NCBI RefSeq assembly: GCF_002252625.1
Contig: NZ_NQKW01000018.1
Location: 1-63,545, forward strand
Length of the DNA stretch: 63,545 nucleotides
Direction of reading: 5' to 3'
From: Synechococcus sp. 1G10
GTDB taxonomy: Bacteria; Cyanobacteriota; Cyanobacteriia; PCC-6307; Cyanobiaceae
Each line of letters begins with the position of its first letter. Positions within the stretch are counted from its first letter, which is position 1. The notes beneath the pieces are model-generated. The model did no database searches and was not told the DNA's origin. It was given only the letters and a program-made list of their open reading frames with translations. Below are positions 9,308 to 18,636 of this stretch, in pieces. The translations under genes and the position numbers were made by a program.

Positions 9308-10765
9308 TTATTGAGCCAGGCTGCTGAGCCAGTCGAGATCGTTCCCTGCTTTCTGGCCCTTGGATTTGCGATAGAAGCGCATCACGGCATGGGCGAGGCT
9401 GCGGGAGTCGTGACGGAGGGTGTCACTCGGGCGTGAACCCTGCAGGGCGGCGAGCATCACGTCGTAGCCGGCACTGCGCAGCTGGCGTGGATCGCAGAGC
9501 ACCGGCTCGGCGCCCCGGGCTCGATAGTGCTCCAGCAGGGCGATGTCCTTGAGCGGCTCCTGGGCGAGCACCGCCGGGAACAGGCGCTGGCTCACCCCGA
9601 GGCTGGCCAGCTGGGCCTCGATCGCCCGCAGATGTCCGGCCACATCCAGGCGATCGGTTTCACCGGGCTGGGTCATCAGGTTGCAGATGTAGAGCTTCGG
9701 GGCCCTGCAGCGGCTGATCGCCTCCACCAGCTCCGGCACCAGCAGGTTGGGCAGCAGGGAGGTGTAGAGGCTGCCGGGGCCAAGGATGATCAGCTCGGCA
9801 TTGGCGATGGCCTCGATCGCCCTGGGTAGGGCCGGCGGCCGCTCGGGGATGCAGCCGAGGCGCACGATCGGACTTGTGGAGTGGCCGATCTTCGATTCGC
9901 CCTCGATGCGCTCGCCGTTCTCCAGTTCCGCCCAGAGGCGCACGTCGGCATTGGTGGCCGGCACCACCTGGCCCTGCACGGCCAGTACCCGGCTGCTGGC
10001 CGTGATCGCCGACTCCAGGCTGCCGGTGATGGCGGTGAGCGCCGAGATGAACAGATTGCCGAAGCTGTGGCCCTCCAGGCCGTTGCCTGCCTTGAAGCGG
10101 TACTGGAACAGGCGGGTGAGCAGCGGTTCCTCCCGGGCCAGGGCCGCCAGGCAGTTGCGGATGTCGCCTGGCGGCTGGACCCCGAGCTCGCGGCGGAGCA
10201 CCCCGCTGCTGCCGCCGTCGTCGGCGACGGTGACGATGGCGGTGATGTTGCTGCTGTAGCGCTTGAGGCCGCTCAGCAGGGTGGAGAGGCCAGTGCCACC
10301 GCCGATCGCCACGATGTTCGGGCCGCGATTCAGGCGCCGCTGGGCCAGCAGGGCATCCACCAGCATCGTGTCCTTCTCGGGCGCCAGGGCCTGCTGGATC
10401 GAGCCGAAGCTGCGGCTCTGGCCCCAGATCACCAGGGCCGCACCGGCGATCAGCACCAGCGGACCGGTGAAGCCCCGCGGCAGCACCCGCGCCACGTTGG
10501 TGATCAGCCAGGTGAGCGACTCCAGCATCCAGTAGATGGGCTTGAGATCGGCCAGGATGGCGGCACCCAGCAGCGCCAGCACCAGCCCGAGGCCCGATGT
10601 GAGCACCCAGCGCTTCACCACCAGCCCTGGTTGCAGCCAGCGCACCGCCCGCTTCGAGCGGCTCACCAGGTCCTGTTGGCGCGGGTCGCCACGGCCCATC
10701 CAGGCCGGACGGCGGACCTGCCGGCGCGGGAGGCGGCTGGGCTGGGGGGGGCGCTGGGAGGTCAA
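9308..10765 (-). CDS. YvcK/CofD-like family protein, membrane-anchored
   Basis: The 485-residue product has an N-terminal extension of ~130 residues that is Pro/Arg-rich and then holds two membrane segments (LTSGLGLVLALLGAAILA and GPLVLIAGAALVIW). A YvcK/CofD-like domain follows, with IGGGTGLSTLLSGL, VADDGGSSG and GVQPPGDIRNCL. YvcK proteins bind UDP-GlcNAc and influence gluconeogenic growth and cell-wall balance; the related CofD makes F420. The membrane-anchored form is the cyanobacterial one. The 485 residues compare with roughly 320 for the bare Bacillus protein. Family sure, exact role inferred. Confidence 0.9.
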   Translation of the reverse strand: MTSQRPPQPSRLPRRQVRRPAWMGRGDPRQQDLVSRSKRAVRWLQPGLVVKRWVLTSGLGLVLALLGAAILADLKPIYWMLESLTWLITNVARVLPRGFTGPLVLIAGAALVIWGQSRSFGSIQQALAPEKDTMLVDALLAQRRLNRGPNIVAIGGGTGLSTLLSGLKRYSSNITAIVTVADDGGSSGVLRRELGVQPPGDIRNCLAALAREEPLLTRLFQYRFKAGNGLEGHSFGNLFISALTAITGSLESAITASSRVLAVQGQVVPATNADVRLWAELENGERIEGESKIGHSTSPIVRLGCIPERPPALPRAIEAIANAELIILGPGSLYTSLLPNLLVPELVEAISRCRAPKLYICNLMTQPGETDRLDVAGHLRAIEAQLASLGVSQRLFPAVLAQEPLKDIALLEHYRARGAEPVLCDPRQLRSAGYDVMLAALQGSRPSDTLRHDSRSLAHAVMRFYRKSKGQKAGNDLDWLSSLAQ

Positions 10766-10825
10766 GCCGTTGGGGCGTTACGCCACAGCACGGAGCACCA
10801 AGAACTGTACGGATGAAATGCCGGG

Positions 10826-11629
10826 ATGACCCAGGCCGCACCAGGCGTACCTGACGGGCCCGTGCTCGAGCTCGATGGTGTGGGCATGCGCTGGGGCAGC
10901 AACACGGTGCTCGACGACTTCAGCCTCAGCCTGCGGCGGGGTGAGCGGCTGGCGGTGGTGGGACCCTCCGGCACAGGCAAATCGACGGTGCTGCGCATCC
11001 TGGCCGGGCTGCTGCTGCCCACTTCTGGGGAACTCCGGTTGTACGGCGTCCCCCAGCACTACCTGCGGCTGGACCAGCGCCATCCGCCGGATGTGCGACT
11101 GGTCTTTCAGAACCCGGCCCTGCTGGGTTCCCTCACCGTGCGCGAGAACGTGGGCTTCCTGCTCTACCGCCACAGCAGGCTGCCGGAGGCCGAGATCCGC
11201 GAGCGGATCAGCCGGGCCCTCGAGGCGGTGGGGCTCTCGGGCATCGAGGAACGCCTGCCCGGCGAACTCAGTGGCGGCATGCAGAAGCGGGTGAGCTTCG
11301 CCCGAGCCCTGATCGAAGACCCCAGCCAACCGGCGGGGCAGCATCCGATCCTGCTGTTCGATGAACCCACGGCGGGGCTCGACCCGGTGGCCTGCACCCG
11401 CATTGAGGATCTGATCGTCACCACCACCCAGATGGCGGCGGGCTGCTCAGTGGTGGTCAGCCACGTGATGAGCACGATCGTGCGCTCGGCGGAGCGGGTG
11501 GCGATGCTCTACCAAGGCCACCTCCAGTGGCTGGGTTCCGTGCAGGACTTCGGCCACACCGACAACCCTTATGTGGTCCAGTTCAGAACCGGTAGCCTGA
11601 GCGGACCGATGCAACCGGCGGAGATCTAG
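10826..11629 (+). CDS. ABC transporter ATP-binding protein, MlaF/TGD3-type
   Basis: A 267-residue ATPase with Walker A GPSGTGKST, signature LSGGMQKRV, Walker B LLFDEPTAGLD and the H-loop VVVSHVM. The GGMQKR signature is typical of the MCE-associated lipid transporters (MlaF in E. coli, TGD3 in chloroplasts). An MCE-domain substrate-binding subunit follows 6 bases downstream. Probable role: phospholipid or galactolipid trafficking between inner and outer membrane. No MlaE-type permease lies next to it in this window, so that gene must be elsewhere. Confidence 0.92.
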   Translation: MTQAAPGVPDGPVLELDGVGMRWGSNTVLDDFSLSLRRGERLAVVGPSGTGKSTVLRILAGLLLPTSGELRLYGVPQHYLRLDQRHPPDVRLVFQNPALLGSLTVRENVGFLLYRHSRLPEAEIRERISRALEAVGLSGIEERLPGELSGGMQKRVSFARALIEDPSQPAGQHPILLFDEPTAGLDPVACTRIEDLIVTTTQMAAGCSVVVSHVMSTIVRSAERVAMLYQGHLQWLGSVQDFGHTDNPYVVQFRTGSLSGPMQPAEI

Positions 11630-11635
11630 AGCCCC

Positions 11636-12553
11636 ATGCGTCGCAGTGTGCGAGAGGCCATTGTTGGATTTTCGCTGCTGGCGGCCGTGGTGGGGGGAGC
11701 CGGTTTCTGGATGTGGCTCCGGGGGATCTCCCTCAGCCAGAACAACTGGATCCTGAAGGTGAGCTTCGAGGATGCAGCCGGCCTGGCGGACCGCTCGGCG
11801 GTGATCTTCCGCGGCGTGCAGGTGGGCAGCGTGCGCAAGATCAGGCCCACCTCCTCGGCGGTGCTGGCGGAACTGGAGATCAGCGATCCCACCCTGCAGC
11901 TGGCGCGCCCCACCCGGGCCCAGGTGCAGACCGGCACCCTGCTGGGCGGTGATGCCCAGGTGGCTCTGATCAGCACCGGCAACCCTCTGCCGGAGAGTGC
12001 GCCCCTCCCCCGGGCCAAGGATTGCGACAACACGGTGATGGTCTGCGCCGGCAGCGAGCTCAAGGGCGTCACGTCCGCCAGTCTCAACAGCGTGACCGAG
12101 CTGATGCAGAGCCTGCTGGCCCAGGTGGATGAGAAGCAGATCGTGTCGGAGATGGCCCGCACCACCCGCAGCTTCGATGCCACCTCCAAGGAAGCCACTC
12201 TGTTCCTTCAGCGGGCGCAGGTGCTGGTGGCTGAGCTGAAGCGATCGGTGGGGAAGGCCGATCCGATCCTGGCCAATCTCAACACCGCCTCTGCCGAAGC
12301 GATGGCGGCCAGCCGCCACGTGCGCAACGTCACGGCCGCGCTCGACAACCCCAAGACCCTGGCCCAGCTCAAGACCACTGTCGGCAATGCCGAGCGGCTC
12401 ACGGCCCGTATCGATGCCGTCGGTGGTGACGTGAACAAGCTCACCAGCGACGCCGAGTTCATGGATGGTGTGCGCAGCGTGGCGATCGGCCTGGGCCAGC
12501 TCTTCGATGAGCTCTATCCCGCCCAGACCAAGGTGGCTCCTAAGCCCCGTTGA
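11636..12553 (+). CDS. MlaD/TGD2-like MCE-domain protein
   Basis: A 305-residue protein with an N-terminal membrane anchor ([18 protein letters not shown] preceded by RRSVREAI). An MCE domain covers residues ~35-120 ([20 protein letters not shown], then [10 protein letters not shown]). A long helical/coiled C-terminal region without transmembrane segments follows. It is the periplasmic lipid-binding subunit for the ATPase encoded just upstream. Its 3' end overlaps that of convergent chlD by 14 bases. Confidence 0.92.
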   Translation: MRRSVREAIVGFSLLAAVVGGAGFWMWLRGISLSQNNWILKVSFEDAAGLADRSAVIFRGVQVGSVRKIRPTSSAVLAELEISDPTLQLARPTRAQVQTGTLLGGDAQVALISTGNPLPESAPLPRAKDCDNTVMVCAGSELKGVTSASLNSVTELMQSLLAQVDEKQIVSEMARTTRSFDATSKEATLFLQRAQVLVAELKRSVGKADPILANLNTASAEAMAASRHVRNVTAALDNPKTLAQLKTTVGNAERLTARIDAVGGDVNKLTSDAEFMDGVRSVAIGLGQLFDELYPAQTKVAPKPR

Positions 12554-14663
12554 GGGCATCCAGGGCGATGGCGGCGATCGCCTGATCGCTGGCCTTGGGA
12601 AGCTGCACGTACTTGCCGCCGGCGGCATGGGCCAGGTCCTTGCCCATGCCGCTGCCGATGAACTTGCGTTCGGTGTCGATCACCAGCAGCTTGATCCCCA
12701 GGGACCGGTAGCGGCCGGCCACCTGGATCACCTCCTCCTTCAGGTCGACGGGTTCGTCCCCCTCAAGCTGCGGCTGGCCCAGGGAGCGGCTGAGCGGCAC
12801 GTTGCCGCGGCCGTCGGTGATCGCCACCACCACCACCTGGCCGAGATCGCCGGTGGCCAGGGCGTTGGCGGCCACTCGGGCCGCCTGGGACAGACCGTGG
12901 GCCAGGGGTGAGCCACCGCCGCAGGGCATCTGCTCCAGCCGCCGGCGGGCGGCTGTGATCGAGCGGGTGGGAGGCAGCAGCACCTCGGCCTGTTCGCCGC
13001 GGAAGGGGATCAGGGCGACTTCGTCGCGGTTCTCGTAGGCCTCCGTGAGCAGGCGGATCACGGCCCCCTTGGCGCTCTGCATGCGGTTGAGGGCCATCGA
13101 GCCGCTGGCGTCCACCAGGAAGATCACCAGAGAGCCGGCCTTGCGCTGCAGCTGCTTGGCCCGCAGGTCGCCCTCCTCCACGATCACGGCGCGGTGGGGT
13201 TCGCGGGAGCGGCGGGCTTTCTGATACGGGGCCGCGGCCCGCAGGGTGGCATCCACGGCGATGCGGCGCACGGGACCGCGGGGGAGCATCGGCTTCACGT
13301 AGCGGCCGCGGGAATCGGAGAGCACCACCGAGCGCTTGCCGCTGCCACCGCTGCGCGACTTGGCCGCGGCAAAAAGGAGCAGATCGGGATCGATGGCGAT
13401 CGCCTCTGGATCCAGCAGGAACTCCTCGGGCACCTGGGGTGGTGCCTGGTCCTCGGGGCTGTCGTCTTCGTCTTCGTCGGTATCTTCGTCGCTGTCGTCG
13501 TCGTCGTCCGGGGTGTCGTCCTCGCTGTCCTGCTCGGGCGGCTGCTCCCCCTGGGGCGGCGGCGGCTGTGGTGGCGGTGGTTCCAGCGGCTGCTCGGGAT
13601 CAGGCGGCGGCATCTGCAGGGCACGCGGAGCGATCACCAGCCGCACGGCCACCTGCAGGTCGTCGGCGTCCACCGCATCGCGGCCGCTCAGGGCCGCATG
13701 GGCCCGTGCCACCCGCACGGCGTAGAGCTCGGAGCGGTGCCCCTCCACGCCGCCGCGCAGGGCCTCGTTGACCAGGTAGGCGATCTGCTCGCGCGCGATC
13801 GTCACGTCAGGCAGCCACTGGCGGGCCAGCAGCAGCTGGGTGGCCAGGGCGTCGGTGTCCTCCTGCCAGCGGGCGCGGAAGGCTTCGCTGGAGCTGCCGT
13901 GATCGAGGGCGGAGCTGGTGATCTCCACCCGCTGCTCGATCTCCAGCAGCTGGTTGGCCGAGAGGGCGATGGCGAAGCGGTCGAGCAGGTGGTCGCGGAC
14001 CGCCCCCTCCTCCGGGTTGTAGGTGGCGATCAGCAGGGTGCGGCAAGGATGGGAGAGGCTGAGCCCCTCGCGCTCGATCCGGTTCTCGCCGCTGCCCACC
14101 GCCGCCAGCAGCAGGTTGGTGATGTTGTCGTCGAGCAGGTTGAGCTCATCGACGTAGAGCACGCCCCGGTGGGCTTCCGCCAGCAGGCCGGGCTGGAACA
14201 CAGGTGCACCGGCCGCCAGGGAAGCGGCCACATCCACGGAGCCCACCAGCCGGTCTTCGGTGACGCCGAGGGGGACCTGAATGAACGGGGCCGGAATCAC
14301 CGTGGTAGGCAGCAGCGCCGTGGGGTCGGCACCGGTGGGATCACCGCCCAGCTGGGTGATGCGGCTGTTGATGGTGGCGTCCCAGTCGTCGGGCCGCTGG
14401 GGGTCGACGTTCAGGCGACGGCAGGCATCACCGAGCGCCAGCACATCGATCGGCGGCAGCAGGGCATGCAGGCCTCGTGCCAGCACGGATTTGCCGGTGC
14501 CGCGGCCGCCGGCGATCACCACCCCGCCCAGACCAGGATCCACCGCCGCCAGCAGCAGGGCCAGCTTGAGGGTGCCGTGACCGGTGATGGCCGCCAGAGG
14601 GAAAGAGCTGGTGCTTGCCGCTCTGGCACCCGCTGGGGAGGCTGCAGACCCACTGACGGCCAT
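12540..14663 (-). CDS. chlD: Magnesium chelatase subunit D
   Basis: The 707-residue product has three parts. An AAA+ domain spans residues ~20-330 ([14 protein letters not shown] Walker [13 protein letters not shown] Walker B region). A Pro-rich then strongly acidic linker covers ~340-400 (long Asp/Glu stretch). A von Willebrand A domain follows, with the MIDAS motif [14 protein letters not shown]. ChlD couples the ATPase ChlI to ChlH, so that Mg2+ is inserted into protoporphyrin IX, the first committed step of chlorophyll synthesis. Length and architecture are typical. Confidence 0.96.
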   Translation of the reverse strand: MAVSGSAASPAGARAASTSSFPLAAITGHGTLKLALLLAAVDPGLGGVVIAGGRGTGKSVLARGLHALLPPIDVLALGDACRRLNVDPQRPDDWDATINSRITQLGGDPTGADPTALLPTTVIPAPFIQVPLGVTEDRLVGSVDVAASLAAGAPVFQPGLLAEAHRGVLYVDELNLLDDNITNLLLAAVGSGENRIEREGLSLSHPCRTLLIATYNPEEGAVRDHLLDRFAIALSANQLLEIEQRVEITSSALDHGSSSEAFRARWQEDTDALATQLLLARQWLPDVTIAREQIAYLVNEALRGGVEGHRSELYAVRVARAHAALSGRDAVDADDLQVAVRLVIAPRALQMPPPDPEQPLEPPPPQPPPPQGEQPPEQDSEDDTPDDDDDSDEDTDEDEDDSPEDQAPPQVPEEFLLDPEAIAIDPDLLLFAAAKSRSGGSGKRSVVLSDSRGRYVKPMLPRGPVRRIAVDATLRAAAPYQKARRSREPHRAVIVEEGDLRAKQLQRKAGSLVIFLVDASGSMALNRMQSAKGAVIRLLTEAYENRDEVALIPFRGEQAEVLLPPTRSITAARRRLEQMPCGGGSPLAHGLSQAARVAANALATGDLGQVVVVAITDGRGNVPLSRSLGQPQLEGDEPVDLKEEVIQVAGRYRSLGIKLLVIDTERKFIGSGMGKDLAHAAGGKYVQLPKASDQAIAAIALDALNGA
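12574..12581. repeat. HIP1 octamer (example)
   Basis: GCGATCGC, the highly iterated palindrome of many cyanobacterial genomes. Other copies I located are at 13396-13403, 30174-30181 and 39046-39053, all inside coding sequence. Their presence supports the cyanobacterial assignment. Confidence 0.8.
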
Positions 14664-14719
14664 GGGGGGCGGATGCCTCGAGGAGTAGGAGGCCAGTCTG
14701 GCCGATGGTTTGCCTGGCC

Positions 14720-15049
14720 CTAGAAGCGCGACATCGCCTTGATCTTGGCGATCTTGTCGGCGTCGAGGCCATCGAGTTCCTGAAGCTCCAGCAGGTTTTC
14801 CTTCACCAGACTGGCGAAGGTGAACAGAATGCCTTCAAGCCGAAAATCGAAGCGCCCTTCCATCACGTGGCGCTGGGTGCTCAGGTAGTCGTGCAGACGC
14901 CAGAGCGCCGGGGCCGTGTGGATTGAATCGGCTTCACGGCGCAAGGTACTGATCACCGTCGCGACGGCACGGCCATAGGCGTGACTGAAGGCCTCCTGGG
15001 CGATGGCCTGCTCGTCGTCGGTCCAGGTGTTCAGTGCCGGCTCAACCAT
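14720..15049 (-). CDS. frp: Fluorescence recovery protein
   Basis: A 109-residue all-helical protein. It carries the FRP landmarks: [19 protein letters not shown] near the N-terminus, [20 protein letters not shown] in the middle, and the ending [23 protein letters not shown] binds activated orange carotenoid protein and speeds its return to the dark state, ending phycobilisome quenching. The ATG at 15049 gives the family length; the larger open frame upstream is not used. It is the third gene of ocp-crtW-frp, 23 bases after crtW. Confidence 0.92.
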   Translation of the reverse strand: MVEPALNTWTDDEQAIAQEAFSHAYGRAVATVISTLRREADSIHTAPALWRLHDYLSTQRHVMEGRFDFRLEGILFTFASLVKENLLELQELDGLDADKIAKIKAMSRF

Positions 15050-15072
15050 GATGTCATCCTTGATACAAGACT

Positions 15073-15858
15073 TTATCGCGGCAGCACCAGTGGCGCGAGC
15101 TGTAACGATTGGGTGTGCATGGGCGGGCGGAACCGGCGCATCCCCGGCAGCTCGAACCAGGCCCTGGAAGGGAACTCGTGGTGTTCCCAGTGATAGCCGA
15201 AGTGGAAACAGGCGAGCAGGGAGAGCCATACCGGCAGCTCCAGGCTGCGGGCCTGGTGGCGATGGCTCTCCCACTCTGGCTGGCGGTGGGGGAGATAGGT
15301 CCCGAAGACGAACAACTGCAGGGAGCTTATCAGCAGGGGAAGGGTGCAGATCAGCATCACAGACAGCGGAGCCATGGCGCCGGAGGCTGTGGCCACCAGT
15401 ATCAACAGGGCCCAACCCCCCAGCAGTCGCAGCATCTGGCCGGCTGAGAGATAGCTGGCCATGAAGTGGAGATACCAGCGCAGCACACCACTGCCATGGA
15501 GTGGCTGGTGGTCGGGATCGGTGGCTGTTCCCGGAGCCTGGTGGTGGCGCTGGTGGTTGGCGCGGCAGGCGTCGTAGGGCAGTCCGGCGTAGAGCCAGAG
15601 AGCCAACTGCCCCAGCCGGTGGTTGAGCCGGGGACGGTCTGGGATCAACAGGCCGTGCATGGCGTCGTGCCCAACGATGAAAAGGCCGGTGTGCAGCACC
15701 GAGCGGACGCCGATGGCGAGCAGCAGCAGAGGCAGGGGCCAATGGCCGGGGTCAGCTGGCAGCAACACCACCAGGCTGAGAATCCAGGCCAGCAGGATCA
15801 GGCCGGCCAACAGCAGGCCCTTGCCGGTGGCAGGGGCCGGGGCTGTAGCAAGGCTCAA
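15073..15858 (-). CDS. crtW: Beta-carotene ketolase, CrtW type
   Basis: A membrane-bound di-iron fatty-acid-hydroxylase-like enzyme. The His clusters are HDAMHG, NHQRHH and YHWEHHEFP, with the CrtW-like surroundings (GLPYDACRANHQRHHQAPGT). It adds keto groups to beta-carotene, giving echinenone/canthaxanthin, the cofactor class used by OCP. There is no ATG at the right place. I choose the TTG at 15858, which overlaps the ocp stop (sequence TTGA) and gives a 261-residue protein starting SLATAPAPATGKG. Lying between ocp and frp, it supplies the ligand in the same unit. Confidence 0.9.
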   Translation of the reverse strand: MSLATAPAPATGKGLLLAGLILLAWILSLVVLLPADPGHWPLPLLLLAIGVRSVLHTGLFIVGHDAMHGLLIPDRPRLNHRLGQLALWLYAGLPYDACRANHQRHHQAPGTATDPDHQPLHGSGVLRWYLHFMASYLSAGQMLRLLGGWALLILVATASGAMAPLSVMLICTLPLLISSLQLFVFGTYLPHRQPEWESHRHQARSLELPVWLSLLACFHFGYHWEHHEFPSRAWFELPGMRRFRPPMHTQSLQLAPLVLPR

Positions 15859-16808
15859 GGGGCGAACTTGAGCAGCTCGGCGGGGGAGGCCAGCAGATCG
15901 ATGGCCACGAAGTAGATCTTGCCGTCGGGATTGAGCAGGAAGCGCCAGGCGACATTCATGCCTACTCCGGCTCCGAACCATGGGGTCTGCACCTTGCCGG
16001 TGACCTTGATCTGGGTGAACTCGCCGTCGGCGGGTTCGGCAACGCCGGATTCGGGCAGAAGCTTCAGGTTCTGACAGTCTTCGCGGAAGAATCGCAGGAT
16101 GGCTTCCTTGCCCACAATCGGTTTCTGGAAGGGAGGCTGCAGCGCTCCATCCGGCAGGAACAGCTCAATCAGGTTGTCGAAATCGTTGGCGTTGAGCTGA
16201 TCCATATAGGCGCTCACCGTGGCGTTGTCGATACCGGCGATCGTTACCTTCTGCCGCTGCGATTCAGGGGTGGGAGCTACCACTGGCTCCATGACGCGCT
16301 GGGCCTCGCCCTTGGCGGGGTCGTAGCCCATGTCCACGACGAAGTTTCGCAGCAAAGTGATCTGCTGGCCCTGCTCGACGTTCCTGAGAGAGCTGAGCAC
16401 GGAGGCGGCGTTAGCGGAGAGCTGGTAGCCCTGGGGAATCGGAGCCACGATGCCGGCGGCCATCCACTCGCCGAGCTGATACCAGAAGCCGAGTTTGATA
16501 TTCACCGACCAACCTGAGTAGGTGCGGCCGATCTCTGTGTCGGTGCTGTTGGCCAGGTCGCACATCACCTGACTTTGCTGGGCAAAACTCATGCCTTTGA
16601 GTTGGCTCAGTACGCCTTCGGCGAACTGCATACGTGCAGCGCCGGGGGCGGCGATGGTGATGGTTTTGCCCATCTCGAGGTAGGCGTACCAGATCAGTGC
16701 CAGCTGGTCTTCGGCGCTGAGCAGCTTGTAGCGGGCCGTGATCGCTGGCACCACATCCGCTGAAAGCGTGTTGGGGAAGATCTGGGTGGCTTTCTCGAGC
16801 GTGAACAT
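15855..16808 (-). CDS. ocp: Orange carotenoid protein
   Basis: A full-length 317-residue two-domain OCP. The helical N-terminal domain binds the phycobilisome and half the carotenoid (Tyr43, Trp109 in KLGFWYQLGEW, Arg154 in LLRNFVVDMG). The NTF2-like C-terminal domain contains Tyr201 (SAYMDQLNANDFD) and Trp288 (MNVAWRFLLNP), the two residues that hydrogen-bond the keto-carotenoid. Arg154 corresponds to the Arg of the interdomain salt bridge. All key residues of photoactive OCP are present. It leads the ocp-crtW-frp operon. Function: blue-light-triggered thermal quenching of phycobilisome excitation. Confidence 0.97.
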   Translation of the reverse strand: MFTLEKATQIFPNTLSADVVPAITARYKLLSAEDQLALIWYAYLEMGKTITIAAPGAARMQFAEGVLSQLKGMSFAQQSQVMCDLANSTDTEIGRTYSGWSVNIKLGFWYQLGEWMAAGIVAPIPQGYQLSANAASVLSSLRNVEQGQQITLLRNFVVDMGYDPAKGEAQRVMEPVVAPTPESQRQKVTIAGIDNATVSAYMDQLNANDFDNLIELFLPDGALQPPFQKPIVGKEAILRFFREDCQNLKLLPESGVAEPADGEFTQIKVTGKVQTPWFGAGVGMNVAWRFLLNPDGKIYFVAIDLLASPAELLKFAP

Positions 16809-16980
16809 ATGCGTTGGGTCCCTTTTGTTAAGGAGGTTTGCAGATTCTAGCCGACGGGCCCGGAAGCTGGTAATAAGACTTGCTCGGTGTCAGCTCGCCT
16901 CTGGTGGGTCGGGCGCGTGGTCAGGGTTGACGGGCCGTGGGCCTGCACACTGATTTTCGGATCTGCGCGAGGCTGGAGAG

Positions 16981-17403
16981 ATGCTGCGCTTTGTTCTTAA
17001 CGTCCTTTGGTTCGTGCTCGGGGGCTTCGTGATGGGCCTGGGCTGGTGGCTGGCGGGCCTGGTGGCTGCCATCACGATCATTGGTCTGCCCTGGGCGCGG
17101 GCTTGCTTCGTGATCGGCAACTTCTCGTTCTGGCCGTTCGGGCAGGAGGCGATCAGCCGCCGTGAGCTCACCGGCCGCAACGACTTCGGCACCGGTCCCC
17201 TGGGGCTGGTGGGCAATGTGGTCTGGTTCCTGCTGGCAGGGTGGTGGCTGGCGATCGGCCACCTCAGTTCAGCCCTGGCCTGCTTCGTGACGATCATCGG
17301 CATCCCCTTCGGGATCCAGCACGTCAAGCTGGCGTTCATTGCCCTGGCGCCGATCGGTATGCAGGTGGTTCCCACGGGAACCCGGCCCCGGCTTCTGGAG
17401 TGA
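16981..17403 (+). CDS. yccF: YccF family inner-membrane protein
   Basis: A 140-residue protein with two copies of the YccF-type repeat. Each has a hydrophobic pair of helices followed by an ITIIGLPWARACF or VTIIGIPFGIQHVKL turn. The central hydrophilic loop reads FWPFGQEAISRREL. The family is widespread and its function unknown. The 3' end overlaps the end of the convergent gene by 68 bases. Confidence 0.88.
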   Translation: MLRFVLNVLWFVLGGFVMGLGWWLAGLVAAITIIGLPWARACFVIGNFSFWPFGQEAISRRELTGRNDFGTGPLGLVGNVVWFLLAGWWLAIGHLSSALACFVTIIGIPFGIQHVKLAFIALAPIGMQVVPTGTRPRLLE

Positions 17404-17950
17404 AGCGACAGCGCAACAGCGCCAGAGCCTCATCGGGCAACCCCAGGAAACGATCGAGCCAGGCCTCACCGGTGGGCTCGATCGTGGCCACCCCGACCAG
17501 CAAGGCCGTGCCATCGGCGGCGAGGGGCTGGCCGCAACAGCGATGCCGCTGGCTTCTGATCTCGCCCGTGACCAGCTCCGTGGCCACCAGCAGGGGAGGT
17601 GCGCTGTAGAGCGAGCCCACACGACAGTGGAAGCGCGCCCTGAAATTCAGTGCCAGGCAGCCGCTGGCGGGATCGAGAACACCCTCCAGCTGCTCCGGCT
17701 CAATGCTGATGCTCAGGCCAGGCGGCAGGGGCAAACCCAGAACCCGTGTGCTGCGCCAGTCGAGCGGCGGAATGCACAGCCCCTCCGGCTGGAAACGAAG
17801 CGGCCAGCTCCCGTCCCCGGACGGTTGCCCCAGCTGGGCACTGCCGCGACCGCCGCGGGCGTCGTAGCGGAAATGCGGGTAGCCGGCGATGGCCAGGCCG
17901 CAGCCCGCCAGGGTGTTCAGCTCCAGTGCGGCGGCTGGCGGAAGGCTCAT
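17336..17950 (-). CDS. Conserved hypothetical protein, cyanobacterial
   Basis: A 204-residue soluble protein with no motif I recognise. It lacks a signal peptide and membrane segments; the sequence looks like a beta-rich fold (LRFQPEGLCIPPLDW, LALNFRARFHCRVGSLY, PPLLVATELVTGEIRS). Coding character is supported by even GC-rich codon use along the frame and a conserved-looking core. The last ~20 codons overlap convergent yccF. A set of 17-bp repeats separates it from the upstream gene on the same strand. Confidence 0.65.
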   Translation of the reverse strand: MSLPPAAALELNTLAGCGLAIAGYPHFRYDARGGRGSAQLGQPSGDGSWPLRFQPEGLCIPPLDWRSTRVLGLPLPPGLSISIEPEQLEGVLDPASGCLALNFRARFHCRVGSLYSAPPLLVATELVTGEIRSQRHRCCGQPLAADGTALLVGVATIEPTGEAWLDRFLGLPDEALALLRCRFTPEAGAGFPWEPPAYRSAPGQ

Positions 17951-17951
17951 C

Positions 17952-18002
17952 TCTGGTCTTGGGTCATGTCTGGTCCTGAGTCATGCCTGGTCTTCAGTCA
18001 TG
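17952..18002. repeat. Three tandem 17-bp repeats
   Basis: Units at 17952-17968, 17969-17985 and 17986-18002 follow the consensus TCTGGTCTTGRGTCATG with one to three differences each. They fill the space between two minus-strand genes and run over the stop codon of the PPC-glutaredoxin gene. Each unit ends in GTCATG, so they look like a local duplication of a gene-end/start junction. Confidence 0.8.
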
Positions 18003-18606
18003 CCCGGCGCAGGGCTTCCAGCTCGCCGCGGCCGTGGCGCTGGGCCAGCTCGTCGTAGCCGCCGATCAGCTCCCCATCGAAGAAAATCTGGGGCACAGGC
18101 CCGTCGGCGCTGGGCTCGATCAGTCGGTGGGGAATGCCGAGGGTGCGCAGCATGCGCAGGGCGCGCCTGGAGAAGGGGCAACCGGAGCGCACGGCGATCG
18201 TCACCCGGGGCTCAAGGGGTTCAAGGGGTTCATTGGCGCTGGCTTCGGCTGCTGCCGTTTCAGTTGCGGCTGCGGCAGTCGACTCGAGCAGGCCCACCAG
18301 CAGATCGGCGCCCTTGAGCACCCGGGAGCCTGGCTCGAGGTGGCCGCCCCAGACCCGGCACTCCCCGTCGGAGAGGCTCAGGTGCAGGTGTACCCCCTCG
18401 GGGGAGAGGGTGCCCTGCAGGGTGATGATTTCGAGCTCCCCGCGCAGCACGGTGGGGGCGATCTTGCCGGGGCACTGGAAGGCGGCCTGGGCCAGGTTGC
18501 CCACCACGCCGAGCACGAAGCCTGAGGCGTTCTGCTCCTGCGCCAGCTGCTCCAGCGACCGGCGCAGATCGCTGCCGGGCTCGAGGTGGAGCGGCACGGA
18601 ACGCAT
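17998..18606 (-). CDS. PPC (DUF296) domain fused to a glutaredoxin-like domain
   Basis: The 202-residue product has an N-terminal PPC/DUF296 domain at residues ~1-110 (LHLEPGSDLRRSLEQLAQEQ, then ASGFVLGVVGNL, GVHLHLSLSDGE and VWGGHLEPGSRV). An Ala/Glu linker and a short glutaredoxin domain follow (VTIAVRSGCPFSRRALRML, GPVPQIFFDGELIGGYDEL). The redox motif is CPFS, with Ser in place of the second Cys, so a monothiol mechanism or Fe-S/glutathione binding is more likely than disulfide reduction. PPC domains trimerise and occur alone or with AT-hooks. I use the ATG at 18606 (MRSVPLHLEPG). Domain calls are good; the joint function is unknown. Confidence 0.8.
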   Translation of the reverse strand: MRSVPLHLEPGSDLRRSLEQLAQEQNASGFVLGVVGNLAQAAFQCPGKIAPTVLRGELEIITLQGTLSPEGVHLHLSLSDGECRVWGGHLEPGSRVLKGADLLVGLLESTAAAATETAAAEASANEPLEPLEPRVTIAVRSGCPFSRRALRMLRTLGIPHRLIEPSADGPVPQIFFDGELIGGYDELAQRHGRGELEALRRA

Positions 18607-18636
18607 GGCAAGCACAACCAAGGGGGCACGGCAAGG

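Noticed and set aside
9660-10841. 393-codon minus-strand frame overlapping YvcK
   Set aside because: Out-of-frame shadow; Pro/Ala/Gly/Arg-rich without motifs, whereas the other frame carries the YvcK signature.
13194-14723. 509-codon open frame on the plus strand
   Set aside because: Antisense to chlD, with low-complexity Gly/Gln/His/Arg composition and no family motif.
17952-18002. Repeats as a small CRISPR array
   Set aside because: Units are directly adjacent with no spacers and overlap a stop codon; no cas genes in the window.
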